The notes beneath the pieces were generated by a model. That model saw nothing but the letters and a program-made list of their open reading frames with translations, did not search any database and had not been told where the DNA came from. A stretch of 38,407 bases of DNA, from NCBI GenBank assembly GCA_945271295.1, contig CALYPG010000027.1:1-38407 (forward strand), given 5' to 3'. This document shows, piece by piece, positions 7,525-17,625 of the stretch. Origin of the DNA: an uncultured Gilliamella sp. Its GTDB lineage: Bacteria; Pseudomonadota; Gammaproteobacteria; Enterobacterales; Orbaceae. A program made the position numbers and the translations under genes. Every line of letters starts with the position of its first letter. Position 1 is the stretch's first letter.

Positions 7525-8101
7525 GATTACGCCACAACATATACATAATACAGCTTGCCAATGTGAACTTAAGCAAATCAAAACCGGCAAAAGGCAAATA
7601 ACCTATTTTTATTGCTTCATATAAATTGATATGTAAATAACCCGCTAAATAAGTAACCCCAAATACAAAAGTCATCTGATGAGCACAAGCAAAAGCAATT
7701 AGACCTAATATAAATTGGCGATCATAGCCTTTTTCTGTTGCCAACCCAGATAAGTAAGCACTTACTACAAACCCATATAAATAACCAGCCGATGGGGAAA
7801 GTAATGCAGCAATTCCACTACCGCCGTTGGCAAAAACAGGTAGCCCCAAAGCACCCAACAAGAGATATTGTAATAAAGCTAATGTACCTAAACGTCGACC
7901 TAAAAAAGCACCGATAAGTAGCACGACCAGTGATTGTAGTGTGAAGGGAATGGGATATGTTGGGATACTTATATTTGCAGCAATAGCTAATATTAACGTT
8001 GAACAAGTAGTTACTAATATTTTACGCTGCCATGATGACAATTTTAGTAACGTAGTGATAAAAACGGGATAACATGGTGTAAGCGGTTGGTGCATAATCA
8101 T
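7508..8101 (-). CDS. bioY: BioY, biotin transporter substrate-binding subunit
   Basis: This 197-residue protein has about six TM helices. It has the BioY hallmarks IPFTLQSLVVLLIGAFLG (residues 51-68), the following LGTLALLQYLLLGALGLPVFA, and the SPSAGYLYGF loop that contributes to biotin binding. BioY is the S-component of the ECF biotin transporter and in many proteobacteria works without, or with remotely encoded, BioM/BioN; neither is seen here. A strong ribosome site (AAGGAGGAA) precedes the start. Upstream is a BirA-type operator covering its promoter, so expression should be repressed when biotin is plentiful. Its 3' end overlaps the amidase gene. No biotin biosynthesis gene occurs in the window, so the cell may depend on uptake, though the rest of the genome is not visible. 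Confidence 0.95.
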   Translation of the reverse strand: MIMHQPLTPCYPVFITTLLKLSSWQRKILVTTCSTLILAIAANISIPTYPIPFTLQSLVVLLIGAFLGRRLGTLALLQYLLLGALGLPVFANGGSGIAALLSPSAGYLYGFVVSAYLSGLATEKGYDRQFILGLIAFACAHQMTFVFGVTYLAGYLHINLYEAIKIGYLPFAGFDLLKFTLASCIMYMLWRNHAQKP

Positions 8102-8145
8102 TCCTCCTTTTATGAATTAATAGACTTATCATCATAATTGAAGGA

Positions 8146-8173
8146 TTTATATTGTAAACCTTTTTTTTGCAAA
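8146..8173 (-). promoter_or_regulatory. Predicted bioY promoter
   Basis: On the - strand a -35-like TTTGCA (8168-8173) and -10 TATAAA (8146-8151) are 16 bp apart, directly overlapping the BirA operator. BirA binding would therefore block RNA polymerase. The call is by eye. Confidence 0.6.
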
Positions 8174-8184
8174 AAGGTTTACTT
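8152..8184 (-). promoter_or_regulatory. BirA (biotin repressor) operator of bioY
   Basis: The half-sites TTGTAAACC (8152-8160) and GGTTTACTT (8176-8184) are separated by 15 nt. The known proteobacterial BirA consensus is TTGTAAACC, 14-15 nt, GGTTTACAA, so 17 of 18 half-site positions match. It lies about 50 bp upstream of the bioY start, and the predicted -35 falls between the half-sites with the -10 just beyond. Confidence 0.88.
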
Positions 8185-8226
8185 TATTGGTGTTTTTTTT
8201 GGGAGACGATTAACAATCAATAATGT

Positions 8227-8258
8227 TTGTTATCACACACTAACTAGTGCGATAACAA
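8227..8258. other. Inverted repeat downstream of gloC
   Basis: The arms TTGTTATCACAC and GTGCGATAACAA (12 bp, one mismatch) surround an 8-nt centre. It sits 19-50 nt beyond the gloC stop and upstream of bioY. No T-tract follows on either strand, so it is either a poor terminator or a binding site. Confidence 0.5.
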
Positions 8259-8276
8259 TCTACTATTTTGTTTTAA

Positions 8277-8909
8277 TTAAATTAAATAAGGGTTACTAAT
8301 GCGTTCATTGCCAAATGTTGACATTGGACCATGTCCTGGTATGAACACAAAATCATCACCAAGAGGTAGTAATTTGTTAGTAATAGCAGAAATTAAACTG
8401 GCGTGATTACCTCGTGGAAAATCGGTTCGTCCAACACTGCCTTTAAATAGTACATCTCCAACAAAAGCCAACCTATCTTGATGGTTAATAAACACAATAT
8501 GTCCAGGAGTATGTCCAGGACAAAATAATACATCAAATACCGTTTTACCAACATGAATCTGGTCACCTTCTTGTAACCAGCGATCTGGTAAAAATGCTTC
8601 AGTATAGGGAAAGCCAAATTGCATACTCTGTTGTGGTAAACTATTGAATAGAAATTCATCCTCTTGGTTTGGGCCAATAATTTTAACATTGAAATGTTCA
8701 GCTAATTTAACTGCTGCACCAACATGATCTAAATGACCATGGGTTAATAGTATTTGTTTGATGTTAACCTTTAGTTTTTCCACTGCATTTTGCAATAACT
8801 CAGGCTCACCTCCCGGATCGATAAAAGCCGCCTCTTTGGTTTCATCACACCAAATAATGCTACAATTTTCTTCAAAAGAAGTAACTGGAATAATTTGATA
8901 TTGAAACAT
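8277..8909 (-). CDS. gloC: GloC (YcbL), glyoxalase II-type metallo-beta-lactamase-fold hydrolase
   Basis: This 210-residue protein is of the YcbL/GloC type (E. coli 215 residues). The metal motif THGHLDH is at residues 56-62, and CPGHTPGH, GDVLFKGSVGRTDFP and the final FIPGHGP supply the other metal ligands. GloC hydrolyses S-lactoylglutathione to D-lactate and glutathione, the second step of methylglyoxal detoxification, in the cytoplasm. The lack of the longer C-terminal substrate domain separates it from GloB. Its start lies 5 nt after the mdtD stop, and its ribosome site (AAGGAGA) overlaps the last codons of mdtD, so the two are one transcript. Alternative names in databases are MBL-fold hydrolase or YcbL. 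Confidence 0.92.
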   Translation of the reverse strand: MFQYQIIPVTSFEENCSIIWCDETKEAAFIDPGGEPELLQNAVEKLKVNIKQILLTHGHLDHVGAAVKLAEHFNVKIIGPNQEDEFLFNSLPQQSMQFGFPYTEAFLPDRWLQEGDQIHVGKTVFDVLFCPGHTPGHIVFINHQDRLAFVGDVLFKGSVGRTDFPRGNHASLISAITNKLLPLGDDFVFIPGHGPMSTFGNERISNPYLI

Positions 8910-8914
8910 ATTGT

Positions 8915-10309
8915 TTATCTCCTTCGATGAGAAATTAGGTTTTGTCCGTCTTGTTTTTTTAGTCTAGCAAAAATAATGCTCGATAGCACAGTAACCACGC
9001 CTAGTATAATAAAGGTTATTTGAAACGCATGGATGGTAGTTGTAGTATTACTGATAAGCCGTACTAAGACAGCGCCAAATCCGGTACCAAAACTGATCGC
9101 TAGTTGTTGGTTGACTGCCATTAAACTATTACCACTGCTGGTGCTTTCACCTTGTAAGTTAGCTAGTGTAATGCTATTCATTGCAGTATATTGCATCGAA
9201 TTGACTCCACCAATACAAAATAGTAATAAACATAACACCACAATAGGTGTGGATAAATTTAAATACGACATTAAAAAAATTAATATACCAGCTATAATTG
9301 TGTTCGCAATCAGAACTGAACGGTAGCCAAGATGCCCTAAAATACGTGGAATAAATATCCTTGTGCAGATCGAAGCGATAGCCATTGGTACTAACATCAT
9401 ACCGGCAAATATTGGCGAATAACCAAACCCAACTTGTAAAAATAATGGAATCAGAAAAGGTACACCTGAAATTCCTAAACGACAAGCTAAATTACCCACA
9501 ATGCCTATTTTGAATGTTCGAATCTCAAATAATGAGAGTGGAAACAATGGTGCGGTTGTTTTTTTGGCATATCCACGGTAAATTAATAAAAAAACTAGGC
9601 TGACTAGCACAAGGATTAATGAAAAATGTCCACTTTGATTGTGACTTAAAAACTCGACACTCAATGTGGCACTAATAAAGGTAATAACTATAAACAAAAA
9701 GCCAAATAGATCAAAAGGCATACGTTGACCTTTAATATTTGGCATATAACGCCAACTGATGATCGCCCCTAAAATACCAAAGGGTAAGTTAATAAAAAAG
9801 ACCCAGTGCCAGCTGACCATATCAACCAGATAACCACCAAGTACCGGCCCTAATACTGGACCGACTAATCCTGGAATTGTTGCGGTATTTAATGCTACTA
9901 AGAAATCGCTACGCTTAAAGGATTTGATTAAAACTAAACGAGATACTGGCACCATCATTGAACCACCAATACCTTGAATGACGCGTGAAATATCTAAGAA
10001 AATTAATGAATTGGATAATGCACAAAGCAATGATCCCATAGTGAATAATAAAACCGCCATTACAAAAATGTTTTTAGTACCAAATCTGTCTGATAAAAAT
10101 CCACTTACTGGGATAAATAAGGCTAAGGTTATTGCATAACTAATAACAGCTGATTGCATATTCAAAGGGGATTGGTTGAGATCCTTAGCCATGGTTGGTA
10201 GTGCGGTATTTAATATCGATGTATCAAGTGATTGCATAAAAAAAGCAAAAGCCGCAATCCATGGTAATATGCGATAAACAAAAGGTGATAACTGTATTTC
10301 GTTATTCAT
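8915..10309 (-). CDS. mdtD: MdtD-like major facilitator superfamily efflux transporter (DHA2 type)
   Basis: This 464-residue protein closely resembles E. coli MdtD (471 residues). Shared stretches are FFMQSLDTSILNTALP near the N-terminus, SGFLSDRFGTKNIF (motif A), RVIQGIGGSMMVPVSRL, and GPVLGPVLGGYLV (the antiporter motif C) with SWHWVFFINLPFGI. It has about 14 hydrophobic helices, as expected for DHA2 drug:proton antiporters. In E. coli mdtD is in the mdtABCD-baeSR operon; here it stands without mdtABC and is instead coupled to gloC. Its real substrate is unknown; iron-citrate export has been proposed for MdtD in enterics. No strong Shine-Dalgarno is visible before the ATG. A long palindrome lies at the predicted promoter. 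Confidence 0.85.
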   Translation of the reverse strand: MNNEIQLSPFVYRILPWIAAFAFFMQSLDTSILNTALPTMAKDLNQSPLNMQSAVISYAITLALFIPVSGFLSDRFGTKNIFVMAVLLFTMGSLLCALSNSLIFLDISRVIQGIGGSMMVPVSRLVLIKSFKRSDFLVALNTATIPGLVGPVLGPVLGGYLVDMVSWHWVFFINLPFGILGAIISWRYMPNIKGQRMPFDLFGFLFIVITFISATLSVEFLSHNQSGHFSLILVLVSLVFLLIYRGYAKKTTAPLFPLSLFEIRTFKIGIVGNLACRLGISGVPFLIPLFLQVGFGYSPIFAGMMLVPMAIASICTRIFIPRILGHLGYRSVLIANTIIAGILIFLMSYLNLSTPIVVLCLLLFCIGGVNSMQYTAMNSITLANLQGESTSSGNSLMAVNQQLAISFGTGFGAVLVRLISNTTTTIHAFQITFIILGVVTVLSSIIFARLKKQDGQNLISHRRR

Positions 10310-10374
10310 TTTAAATTGGCCTAAAATTGATCCAAAGATGGGGCGCAGAGATTACAGATATATGCACCAAAGAT

Positions 10375-10407
10375 TATGCTCTTTCCGTATTATACGGAAA
10401 GAGCATA
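10375..10407. promoter_or_regulatory. 33-bp perfect palindrome at the predicted mdtD start site
   Basis: The arms TATGCTCTTTCCGTAT and ATACGGAAAGAGCATA are 16 bp each, fully complementary, with one central T. It starts 66 bp upstream of mdtD and 25 bp beyond the stop of the transporter gene at 10432. No U-tract follows in either direction. It may be a repressor operator or an intrinsic terminator for the upstream gene. Confidence 0.65.
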
Positions 10408-10412
10408 TGGAT

Positions 10413-10442
10413 TTGATATTAATTTACAATATTATTTGTCAA
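10413..10442 (-). promoter_or_regulatory. Candidate mdtD-gloC promoter
   Basis: On the - strand a perfect -35 TTGACA (10437-10442, inside the last codons of the upstream gene) is followed after 18 bp by TATCAA (10413-10418). The predicted start near 10406 coincides with the edge of the 33-bp palindrome. Confidence 0.45.
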
Positions 10443-11403
10443 TTGTTGTTTTTTTCTTATTTTTGGGTGGTTTACCTTGCCAGTAACCTGCTAATAATGA
10501 ACCGGAAATATTATGCCAGACTGAAAATACAGCTGCAGGTAATGCCGAAAGTGCTGTAAAGTAACTCGTTCCAAGTGTAGCTGCTAACGCAGAGTTTTGC
10601 ATGCCAACTTCAAGTGACATGGTTCGGCACGTTGATTCATCAAACCCAAATAGGCGACCGCCCCAATAACCGCCAAGTAAGCCTAATCCATTATGTAATA
10701 TAACAGCCAATATTACCGTAAACCCTACCTGAGCGATTTGCGCATGGCTACCCGCTACGACTATGCAAAGAATTAATAAAATGCAAAGCATTGACATTAA
10801 TGGTAAAAATCGTTCACATTTTTTAACCACAGGTAATAACAAATGGTGAATCAAAAGGCCTAATAAAATCGGAAATAGAACTATTTGTATAATATGCACT
10901 AACATACTCCAGATAGGCACTTCGACTGTTGTTCCTACTAGTAGATAAGTTAGTATTGGCGTGATAACAACGCCCACTAAAGTCGATACTGATGAGATAG
11001 TTATCGACAAAGCTACATCACCTTTAGCTAAATAAATCATTACATTTGATGCGGTACCACTAGCAACGCTACCAACAAGTACCATGCCAACTAATAATTC
11101 AGGTCGCATTGTAAACAATTTAGATAAAAGTAATGCGGCTAAAGGCATCACAATATAATGTAATAAGGTACAAATGATCACCGCTTTAGGCCTTGTTACT
11201 ACGCGTTTAAAATCATCAATACTTAAAGTAACGCCCATAGTAAACATGACAAACATTAGTAGTTGTGATACATAAGGTCGCACCGGTAAAAAGGTGTTAG
11301 GTAAAAAATATGCAATTATTGCACAAAGTATCGCCCATAAAGGAAATAGGCGAGTAAGCGAAATAATAGATTGAACAAAAAGTTGATTAAATCGTTGAGC
11401 CAT
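10432..11403 (-). CDS. Bile acid:sodium symporter (BASS) family transporter, PanS-like
   Basis: This 323-residue protein has nine to ten hydrophobic helices and the features of the BASS family: [19 protein letters not shown] near residues 47-65, [19 protein letters not shown] in the crossover region, and [13 protein letters not shown] in the second half. The bacterial branch with these sequences includes PanS, a pantoate/ketopantoate/pantothenate transporter in Salmonella, and YocS. PanS is the nearest name I can suggest, but substrate cannot be read from sequence. The C-terminus is a short Lys-rich cytoplasmic tail. It lies 61 bp downstream of yjjV on the same strand and could be cotranscribed with it. 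Confidence 0.8.
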   Translation of the reverse strand: MAQRFNQLFVQSIISLTRLFPLWAILCAIIAYFLPNTFLPVRPYVSQLLMFVMFTMGVTLSIDDFKRVVTRPKAVIICTLLHYIVMPLAALLLSKLFTMRPELLVGMVLVGSVASGTASNVMIYLAKGDVALSITISSVSTLVGVVITPILTYLLVGTTVEVPIWSMLVHIIQIVLFPILLGLLIHHLLLPVVKKCERFLPLMSMLCILLILCIVVAGSHAQIAQVGFTVILAVILHNGLGLLGGYWGGRLFGFDESTCRTMSLEVGMQNSALAATLGTSYFTALSALPAAVFSVWHNISGSLLAGYWQGKPPKNKKKTTIDK

Positions 11404-11464
11404 AAAAACCCACCACGTAGTTCAATAAAATAACTTAATAATAATTATATAGTTATTTTAAATA

Positions 11465-12250
11465 TTATTTAGGAAATTCAATTTTATTAATTCTATTAAA
11501 AAGCGTCAAGGTATTTGTTAAAATTACGTTAATTATTTGTGAGGGTGACTCGTGACGTAATTGTACCAGAATATTGCAAATTTCAACGATATTCTCTGGA
11601 CGGTTAATTTCACCTTGTTGGCCACTTAATGGCATGTCAGGCGCATCAGTTTCTAGCATTAAACTAGTGAGTGGCAACTTAGCAATGGTATTGCGAGTTT
11701 TATTGGCACGAACATAACTAATAACACCACCTACACCTATATAATAACCGAGTTTAATAAATTGCATGGCTTGTTGATAACTACCTGAAAAGCCATGTAT
11801 CACACCACGACGAGGTAAGTTAGCTTGCCGTAATTCATGGTACATTATGTCATGAGCTTTACGAGAGTGAATTAAAACCGGTAAATCAAAGCGTTTAGCT
11901 AATGCTAGTTGTGCTCTAAAAAAAGATAATTGTTGTGACCAATCTATGGTTAAATCATATCGATCTAGTCCAATTTCGCCAATGGCTACTAATTTGTTGG
12001 GCTTGTTTTTTACCATATTAGTTAATTGATGTAGATCAGCTTCGGAATGTTGATAAATAGGATGTAAACCTAAAGCGGCATAGATTTCAGGATACTTATC
12101 CACCAGTTGTAGTAATTGAGTAAAGTGGTTAGCTGATACAGCTGGCACAATTAATCCGACTATATTGGCTTGCCGAATAGCATTAATTGACGCCTTTAGA
12201 TTTTGGGTAAATGCAGGGAAATTAAAATGGCAATGTGTATCAATAAACAT
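11465..12250 (-). CDS. yjjV: YjjV, TatD-family metal-dependent hydrolase
   Basis: This 261-residue protein has all expected metal ligands of the TatD fold: DTHCHF (His6, His8), GEIGLD (Glu92), VLIHSR (His128), VIHGFSG (His152) and LETDAPD (Asp202). The DMPLSGQQGEINRPE stretch matches the YjjV subgroup rather than TatD or YcfH, and the length equals E. coli YjjV (259). TatD family members act as metal-dependent deoxyribonucleases or phosphoesterases; the role of YjjV is not firmly known. It begins 8 nt after the recC stop, so the two form an operon. That adjacency to a DNA-repair gene fits a nuclease function, but this is only suggestive. Confidence 0.9.
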   Translation of the reverse strand: MFIDTHCHFNFPAFTQNLKASINAIRQANIVGLIVPAVSANHFTQLLQLVDKYPEIYAALGLHPIYQHSEADLHQLTNMVKNKPNKLVAIGEIGLDRYDLTIDWSQQLSFFRAQLALAKRFDLPVLIHSRKAHDIMYHELRQANLPRRGVIHGFSGSYQQAMQFIKLGYYIGVGGVISYVRANKTRNTIAKLPLTSLMLETDAPDMPLSGQQGEINRPENIVEICNILVQLRHESPSQIINVILTNTLTLFNRINKIEFPK

Positions 12251-12258
12251 AGTATTTC

Positions 12259-15200
12259 CTATTTTACAGTTACCTGATGTAATAAAATTGGCATTAAAAA
12301 ACGCCGTGCATATAGCGTAATTTGTTCGATTAATGTGTCAGTTAATTCCGGATAGAGACGGGAATAATAACTATCACATTCAGCAGAATGATTAAATCCC
12401 CCATTCCAAGTACTTAATAATTGATTAATGGCTTTATCGCTTGGGATTATTTCTCCGGCTTTGGTATTATAGGCGGTTGTTAACCAGTTCCATGCGCTTT
12501 GTATTGGCATTAATAATGGTTGGTTAATACCGTGTAAATAACCTTCTACTAATGTAGTTAAAATGTTTATCGCTTCATTGGTATTCAAGTATAAAAAACG
12601 CCATTCATGATCTTCACGCCCGTAAATTCGACTTTGGCTATCTAAGTTATCTGGATTTAAAATACAATAAACTAAATGGTCGATCCACAATGCGATGCCA
12701 TCACGAATTGAAAGCTTGGATGGTCGCCATGATAATATACCATCTGGTTGAGTATGGGTAAGCCAGCCTTGTAATTGGCAAGTTTGCTTGGCAGTTGTAA
12801 TAGTTAAATTAACTTCTAAATTACTGGTATTAAGCTGTTCTTGTTTGATTTTATGCGCTAATAACTGCATTATTTTGTTTTGCTCGTCATAAATAATCTG
12901 TCCAAAAGCGCCATCAGGTAATTCTCCGGTTAATGCTAACTGGTGATAAAAACCATTGGGATCTTGACTATCTTTAGTGATGAGTTGGTTTAAGATTTGT
13001 GAATTTAATTGATAGCGCTTTAAACTATCGAGATTAAAATTTTCGGCATCCGGTAAAGTATCATCAAGGTAATTGATATAAAAGTTAAAACGTTTTTGTA
13101 AAAATAACCTAATGGAATGCTGGTAAAATCGTTTTAATTCATCAAGACTGATTTTATCGACGGTAATAGCTGGGATCTCACTAATAAAAGAGTGAGTTTC
13201 ACCCTGCTGCAACGCTGCCGGTAGCCACTCATCGGCATAACTTCTTGGTTCTTGTAAATAATTTTGGGGATTAAATGGTGTGCGTGTATGCATAACCCGT
13301 AAAAAATCAAGTGGATTATTTATTTGTTGTGAATTATCAGCGGGTTGTTCACCATAATATTGTGCAATATATTCCCAAAGTTCATCAACTAATACCGATG
13401 GATAACGTTCACTATCATCTTTCATATCACGCCCAATGTAGCTGATATATAGCTGTTGTTGGGCAGATAAAATGGCTTCTAAAAATAAATAACGATCATC
13501 ATTACGACGACTACGATCGCCTCGTCTAGGATATTGTGCGATTAAATCAAAATCTAATGGCAATGATGTTCTTGGATAATCCCCATCATTCATACCTAAC
13601 AAGCAGACAATTTTAAAAGGTATTGAACGCATGGGCATCATGGTACAAAAGTTGATTTTACCAACTAAGAATCGATGAGCTAAATGGTTCTGTTCTAAAC
13701 GTGATTGCATAGCATCATGTAAAACAGTAATTGAAATATTGTCAGAAAAATTGGCAATTAAACCACTGTTTATTAATTTTTGCCATTCGTCTTCAATCAT
13801 TAATAAAATTGATTCCCGTTGCTGATTGCTCATAAAGAAATCATTAAGCAATTCAAAGCAACAACCTTGCCATGCAATCAATGATTTGTTTTCACTTAAT
13901 ACTGACAACCATTTGCGAACGACAGTAATAAATTCAGCTAACTGTCCAATTAATTCAGCATCGAGTCCAATTGCCCCATCGTACGGTGATATTTGTTGCC
14001 AGCCGCCTTGTTCACTACTCATGGTATAACCAAGTAATAGCCGTTCTAATCCAAATAACCAGCTGTGAGTATTTTCTAAACCAAAACGAATTCCAGACTC
14101 GATAATCCATGTTTTTAGTGTAGTTAACTGGGATTGATTGATAGCAAATTTTTCTGACACTGCAGGGATTTCAAGTAAATTAAACAGTTCTTCAGCCGTA
14201 AATCGGCTTTGAGGAAAGTTCAAAATAGCAAAAAATCCTTGCACTATTGGATCGATATTGCGAGCTTTTTGATCAGAAATAGTAAAAGGTAAATAACGTT
14301 GACCAGTAGCATTGCCAAATACCGCTCGAATATAAGGAACATACCTGTCAATATCGGAAACCATGACAATACAATCACGTAATTCCACGGTCGGATTGGT
14401 ATCAAAAACGGACAAAAGGTAGTCATATAATACTTCTACTTCACGCTGTTCACTATGACAAGCATGAAACGAGATTGACTTATCTGTTGGTACAATTGAT
14501 TGTTTAGTTTGATTAGTTGGGTAAAGTTCTAATATATCTTGTTGTAGATCATGTAATAAACAAGAACGCTGTTGATCAACAAACATCTCAATATCTTGTT
14601 TACTATTGAATTCTTGTAACAAAAACAGATTATCACGACCCAATTTTCCCCATGAAGTGAGTAGTGGATTAGGTATTTGATTAAAGGAATTTTGAATATC
14701 GGATAATTGTTTTTCAATAATATCCCCCCAATACCATTTACATGGATTGTTAAACATTAAATGAACATCAATATGTTGTCCAAGCGCTGCAAGAAGCGAT
14801 AAATAAATAGGGGGGAGTGAAGTTATACCAAAAATAAATATTCGTTTTGGCAACTGTTTTAACAATGAACAATCTAAGTTTTTATTTAGCAAGATATCAA
14901 GCATTTGTTGATAAATATTGGCTCGGTGATAAGGTTGGTTTATTGCTACTAATTGACGCCAAAGTTCTGCTTGCCATATTTCATCAGGATGATGATTGAG
15001 TTCTGTCACTGTTTGATTGGCTTCCCACTTTATTAGCCAATCAGGTCGGTAGACCAAATATTGGTCAAATAAACGCGCAATACGGGTTGCAAGTTGATAC
15101 AGTTTCCTGTCTTGTTTATCAATACTAAGATAATGTTTAAGTGAGTTAAATTCGGTTTGTTCAATGATTTTTGGCAGTAGATTATATAACTGCCAAGTCA

Positions 15201-15471
15201 TCGATTCAGTATTATAGCTATTTTCGATAGGTGCATCTGGTAATAAAGTTTGATAAATTTGCCAAATAAATTCAGTTGGGAAAGGAAAAGCAAGATTTGC
15301 CACAATGCCAAGTTCATTCGCCAATTCAATTTGTAACCATTGCGCCATTCCTTGACTCTGCACGATGACGTAATCAGGTACAAATACCTCATTTAAAGGG
15401 TGCAAGCGCATCAATTCACTCACGAGAGATTTGAGTAAATCGACTTGATTTGAATGATATATGGTAAACAT
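12259..15471 (-). CDS. recC: RecC, exodeoxyribonuclease V gamma subunit
   Basis: This 1070-residue protein is RecC, slightly shorter than the E. coli protein (1122). The N-terminus (IYHSNQVDLLKSL, then VQSQGMAQWLQIELA, FPTEFIWQIY and DQYLVYRPDWL) is characteristic. Residues in the middle give GMNDGDYPR and RGDRSRRNDDRYLFLEAILSA, conserved in RecC. RecC holds the RecBCD helicase-nuclease together and recognises Chi while double-strand breaks are processed. In enterics recC lies beside ptrA-recB-recD; here it is paired with yjjV, and recB and recD are not in the window. Chi recognition residues were not checked. Confidence 0.96.
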   Translation of the reverse strand: MFTIYHSNQVDLLKSLVSELMRLHPLNEVFVPDYVIVQSQGMAQWLQIELANELGIVANLAFPFPTEFIWQIYQTLLPDAPIENSYNTESMTWQLYNLLPKIIEQTEFNSLKHYLSIDKQDRKLYQLATRIARLFDQYLVYRPDWLIKWEANQTVTELNHHPDEIWQAELWRQLVAINQPYHRANIYQQMLDILLNKNLDCSLLKQLPKRIFIFGITSLPPIYLSLLAALGQHIDVHLMFNNPCKWYWGDIIEKQLSDIQNSFNQIPNPLLTSWGKLGRDNLFLLQEFNSKQDIEMFVDQQRSCLLHDLQQDILELYPTNQTKQSIVPTDKSISFHACHSEQREVEVLYDYLLSVFDTNPTVELRDCIVMVSDIDRYVPYIRAVFGNATGQRYLPFTISDQKARNIDPIVQGFFAILNFPQSRFTAEELFNLLEIPAVSEKFAINQSQLTTLKTWIIESGIRFGLENTHSWLFGLERLLLGYTMSSEQGGWQQISPYDGAIGLDAELIGQLAEFITVVRKWLSVLSENKSLIAWQGCCFELLNDFFMSNQQRESILLMIEDEWQKLINSGLIANFSDNISITVLHDAMQSRLEQNHLAHRFLVGKINFCTMMPMRSIPFKIVCLLGMNDGDYPRTSLPLDFDLIAQYPRRGDRSRRNDDRYLFLEAILSAQQQLYISYIGRDMKDDSERYPSVLVDELWEYIAQYYGEQPADNSQQINNPLDFLRVMHTRTPFNPQNYLQEPRSYADEWLPAALQQGETHSFISEIPAITVDKISLDELKRFYQHSIRLFLQKRFNFYINYLDDTLPDAENFNLDSLKRYQLNSQILNQLITKDSQDPNGFYHQLALTGELPDGAFGQIIYDEQNKIMQLLAHKIKQEQLNTSNLEVNLTITTAKQTCQLQGWLTHTQPDGILSWRPSKLSIRDGIALWIDHLVYCILNPDNLDSQSRIYGREDHEWRFLYLNTNEAINILTTLVEGYLHGINQPLLMPIQSAWNWLTTAYNTKAGEIIPSDKAINQLLSTWNGGFNHSAECDSYYSRLYPELTDTLIEQITLYARRFLMPILLHQVTVK

Positions 15472-15677
15472 AGTGGCACTAGCATTAATAAGATTAAATA
15501 AGATTATCGCTAATAGTAGCTAATAAATCCAGTTACGCTTGAATTGCCAATATTTTAACATAACCAGCTATCTATTAAGTTAAAATAGGTAAATGGTATA
15601 AAAAATCATTTATTAATATGCGAAAAAATAACAATAATCTTAATCTGTTTAGATATTATTTATTATTGTGGGATTAA

Positions 15678-15709
15678 ACGAAAAGGTTACAGAATACTGC
15701 CCTGTAACC
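15678..15709 (-). terminator. Intrinsic terminator of the atp operon
   Basis: On the - strand, 35 nt past the atpC stop, the stem GGTTACAG/CTGTAACC (15702-15709 with 15685-15692) has a 9-nt loop and is followed by TTTTCGTTT. This is a good rho-independent terminator. Confidence 0.85.
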
Positions 15710-15743
15710 AAAACATTTATTTTGATGAGATCGTAAAAACTAA

Positions 15744-16169
15744 TTACTGACCCAGACGGCGAGTTAATTCAATAACTCGAACTTTAGCAAGAGCTTTAGA
15801 TAATTCAGCTGATGCTTGTGCGAATGACACATCGCTAGCCGGGTTATTAATATGTTCTTGTGCTTGTCTTACCGCTTCTTGAGCCCGGGCTTCATCTAGG
15901 TCTTCACCACGAATAGCGGTATCCGCTAAAATAGTTACTATTTTAGGTTGAACTTCTAAAATTCCACCTGATAGATAGATAAACTCTTCTTCGCCATCAG
16001 CTTTAACAATGCCCACCATACCTGGTTTAATAGTTGTAAGTAGAGGGGTATGACCAGGGTAAATTCCTAGTTCACCTTCTCTACCTGTCACTCTGATTCG
16101 CTGAACATCACCCGAAAAAAGGTGAGATTCAGCACTAACAACTTCTAATTGATAGGAAGTTAGTGCCAT
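15744..16169 (-). CDS. atpC: ATP synthase epsilon subunit
   Basis: This 141-residue subunit starts at [14 protein letters not shown], preceded by a GGAG ribosome site; a start 18 nt upstream is possible but adds non-family residues. The N-terminal beta-sandwich ([22 protein letters not shown]) and the C-terminal helical hairpin (about residues 90-140) are both present. Epsilon forms part of the central stalk with gamma and inhibits ATP hydrolysis through its C-terminal helices. It is the last gene of the atp operon, before the terminator. Confidence 0.97.
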   Translation of the reverse strand: MALTSYQLEVVSAESHLFSGDVQRIRVTGREGELGIYPGHTPLLTTIKPGMVGIVKADGEEEFIYLSGGILEVQPKIVTILADTAIRGEDLDEARAQEAVRQAQEHINNPASDVSFAQASAELSKALAKVRVIELTRRLGQ

Positions 16170-16195
16170 AATACTATCTCCGTTCAATGAATCTC

Positions 16196-17605
<1,410 letters not shown>

Positions 17606-17625
17606 TTATAAGCCAATATTTAGCA

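Noticed and set aside
7525..7590. Longer N-terminus for the amidase giving a hydrophobic leader
   Set aside because: It would overlap bioY by over 80 nt, and the added residues are the bioY region read in another frame; the ATG at 7524 fits the family start.
10338..10559. 73-codon + strand frame across the mdtD upstream region
   Set aside because: It runs through the 33-bp palindrome and antisense to the transporter 3' end, with no ribosome site or family resemblance.
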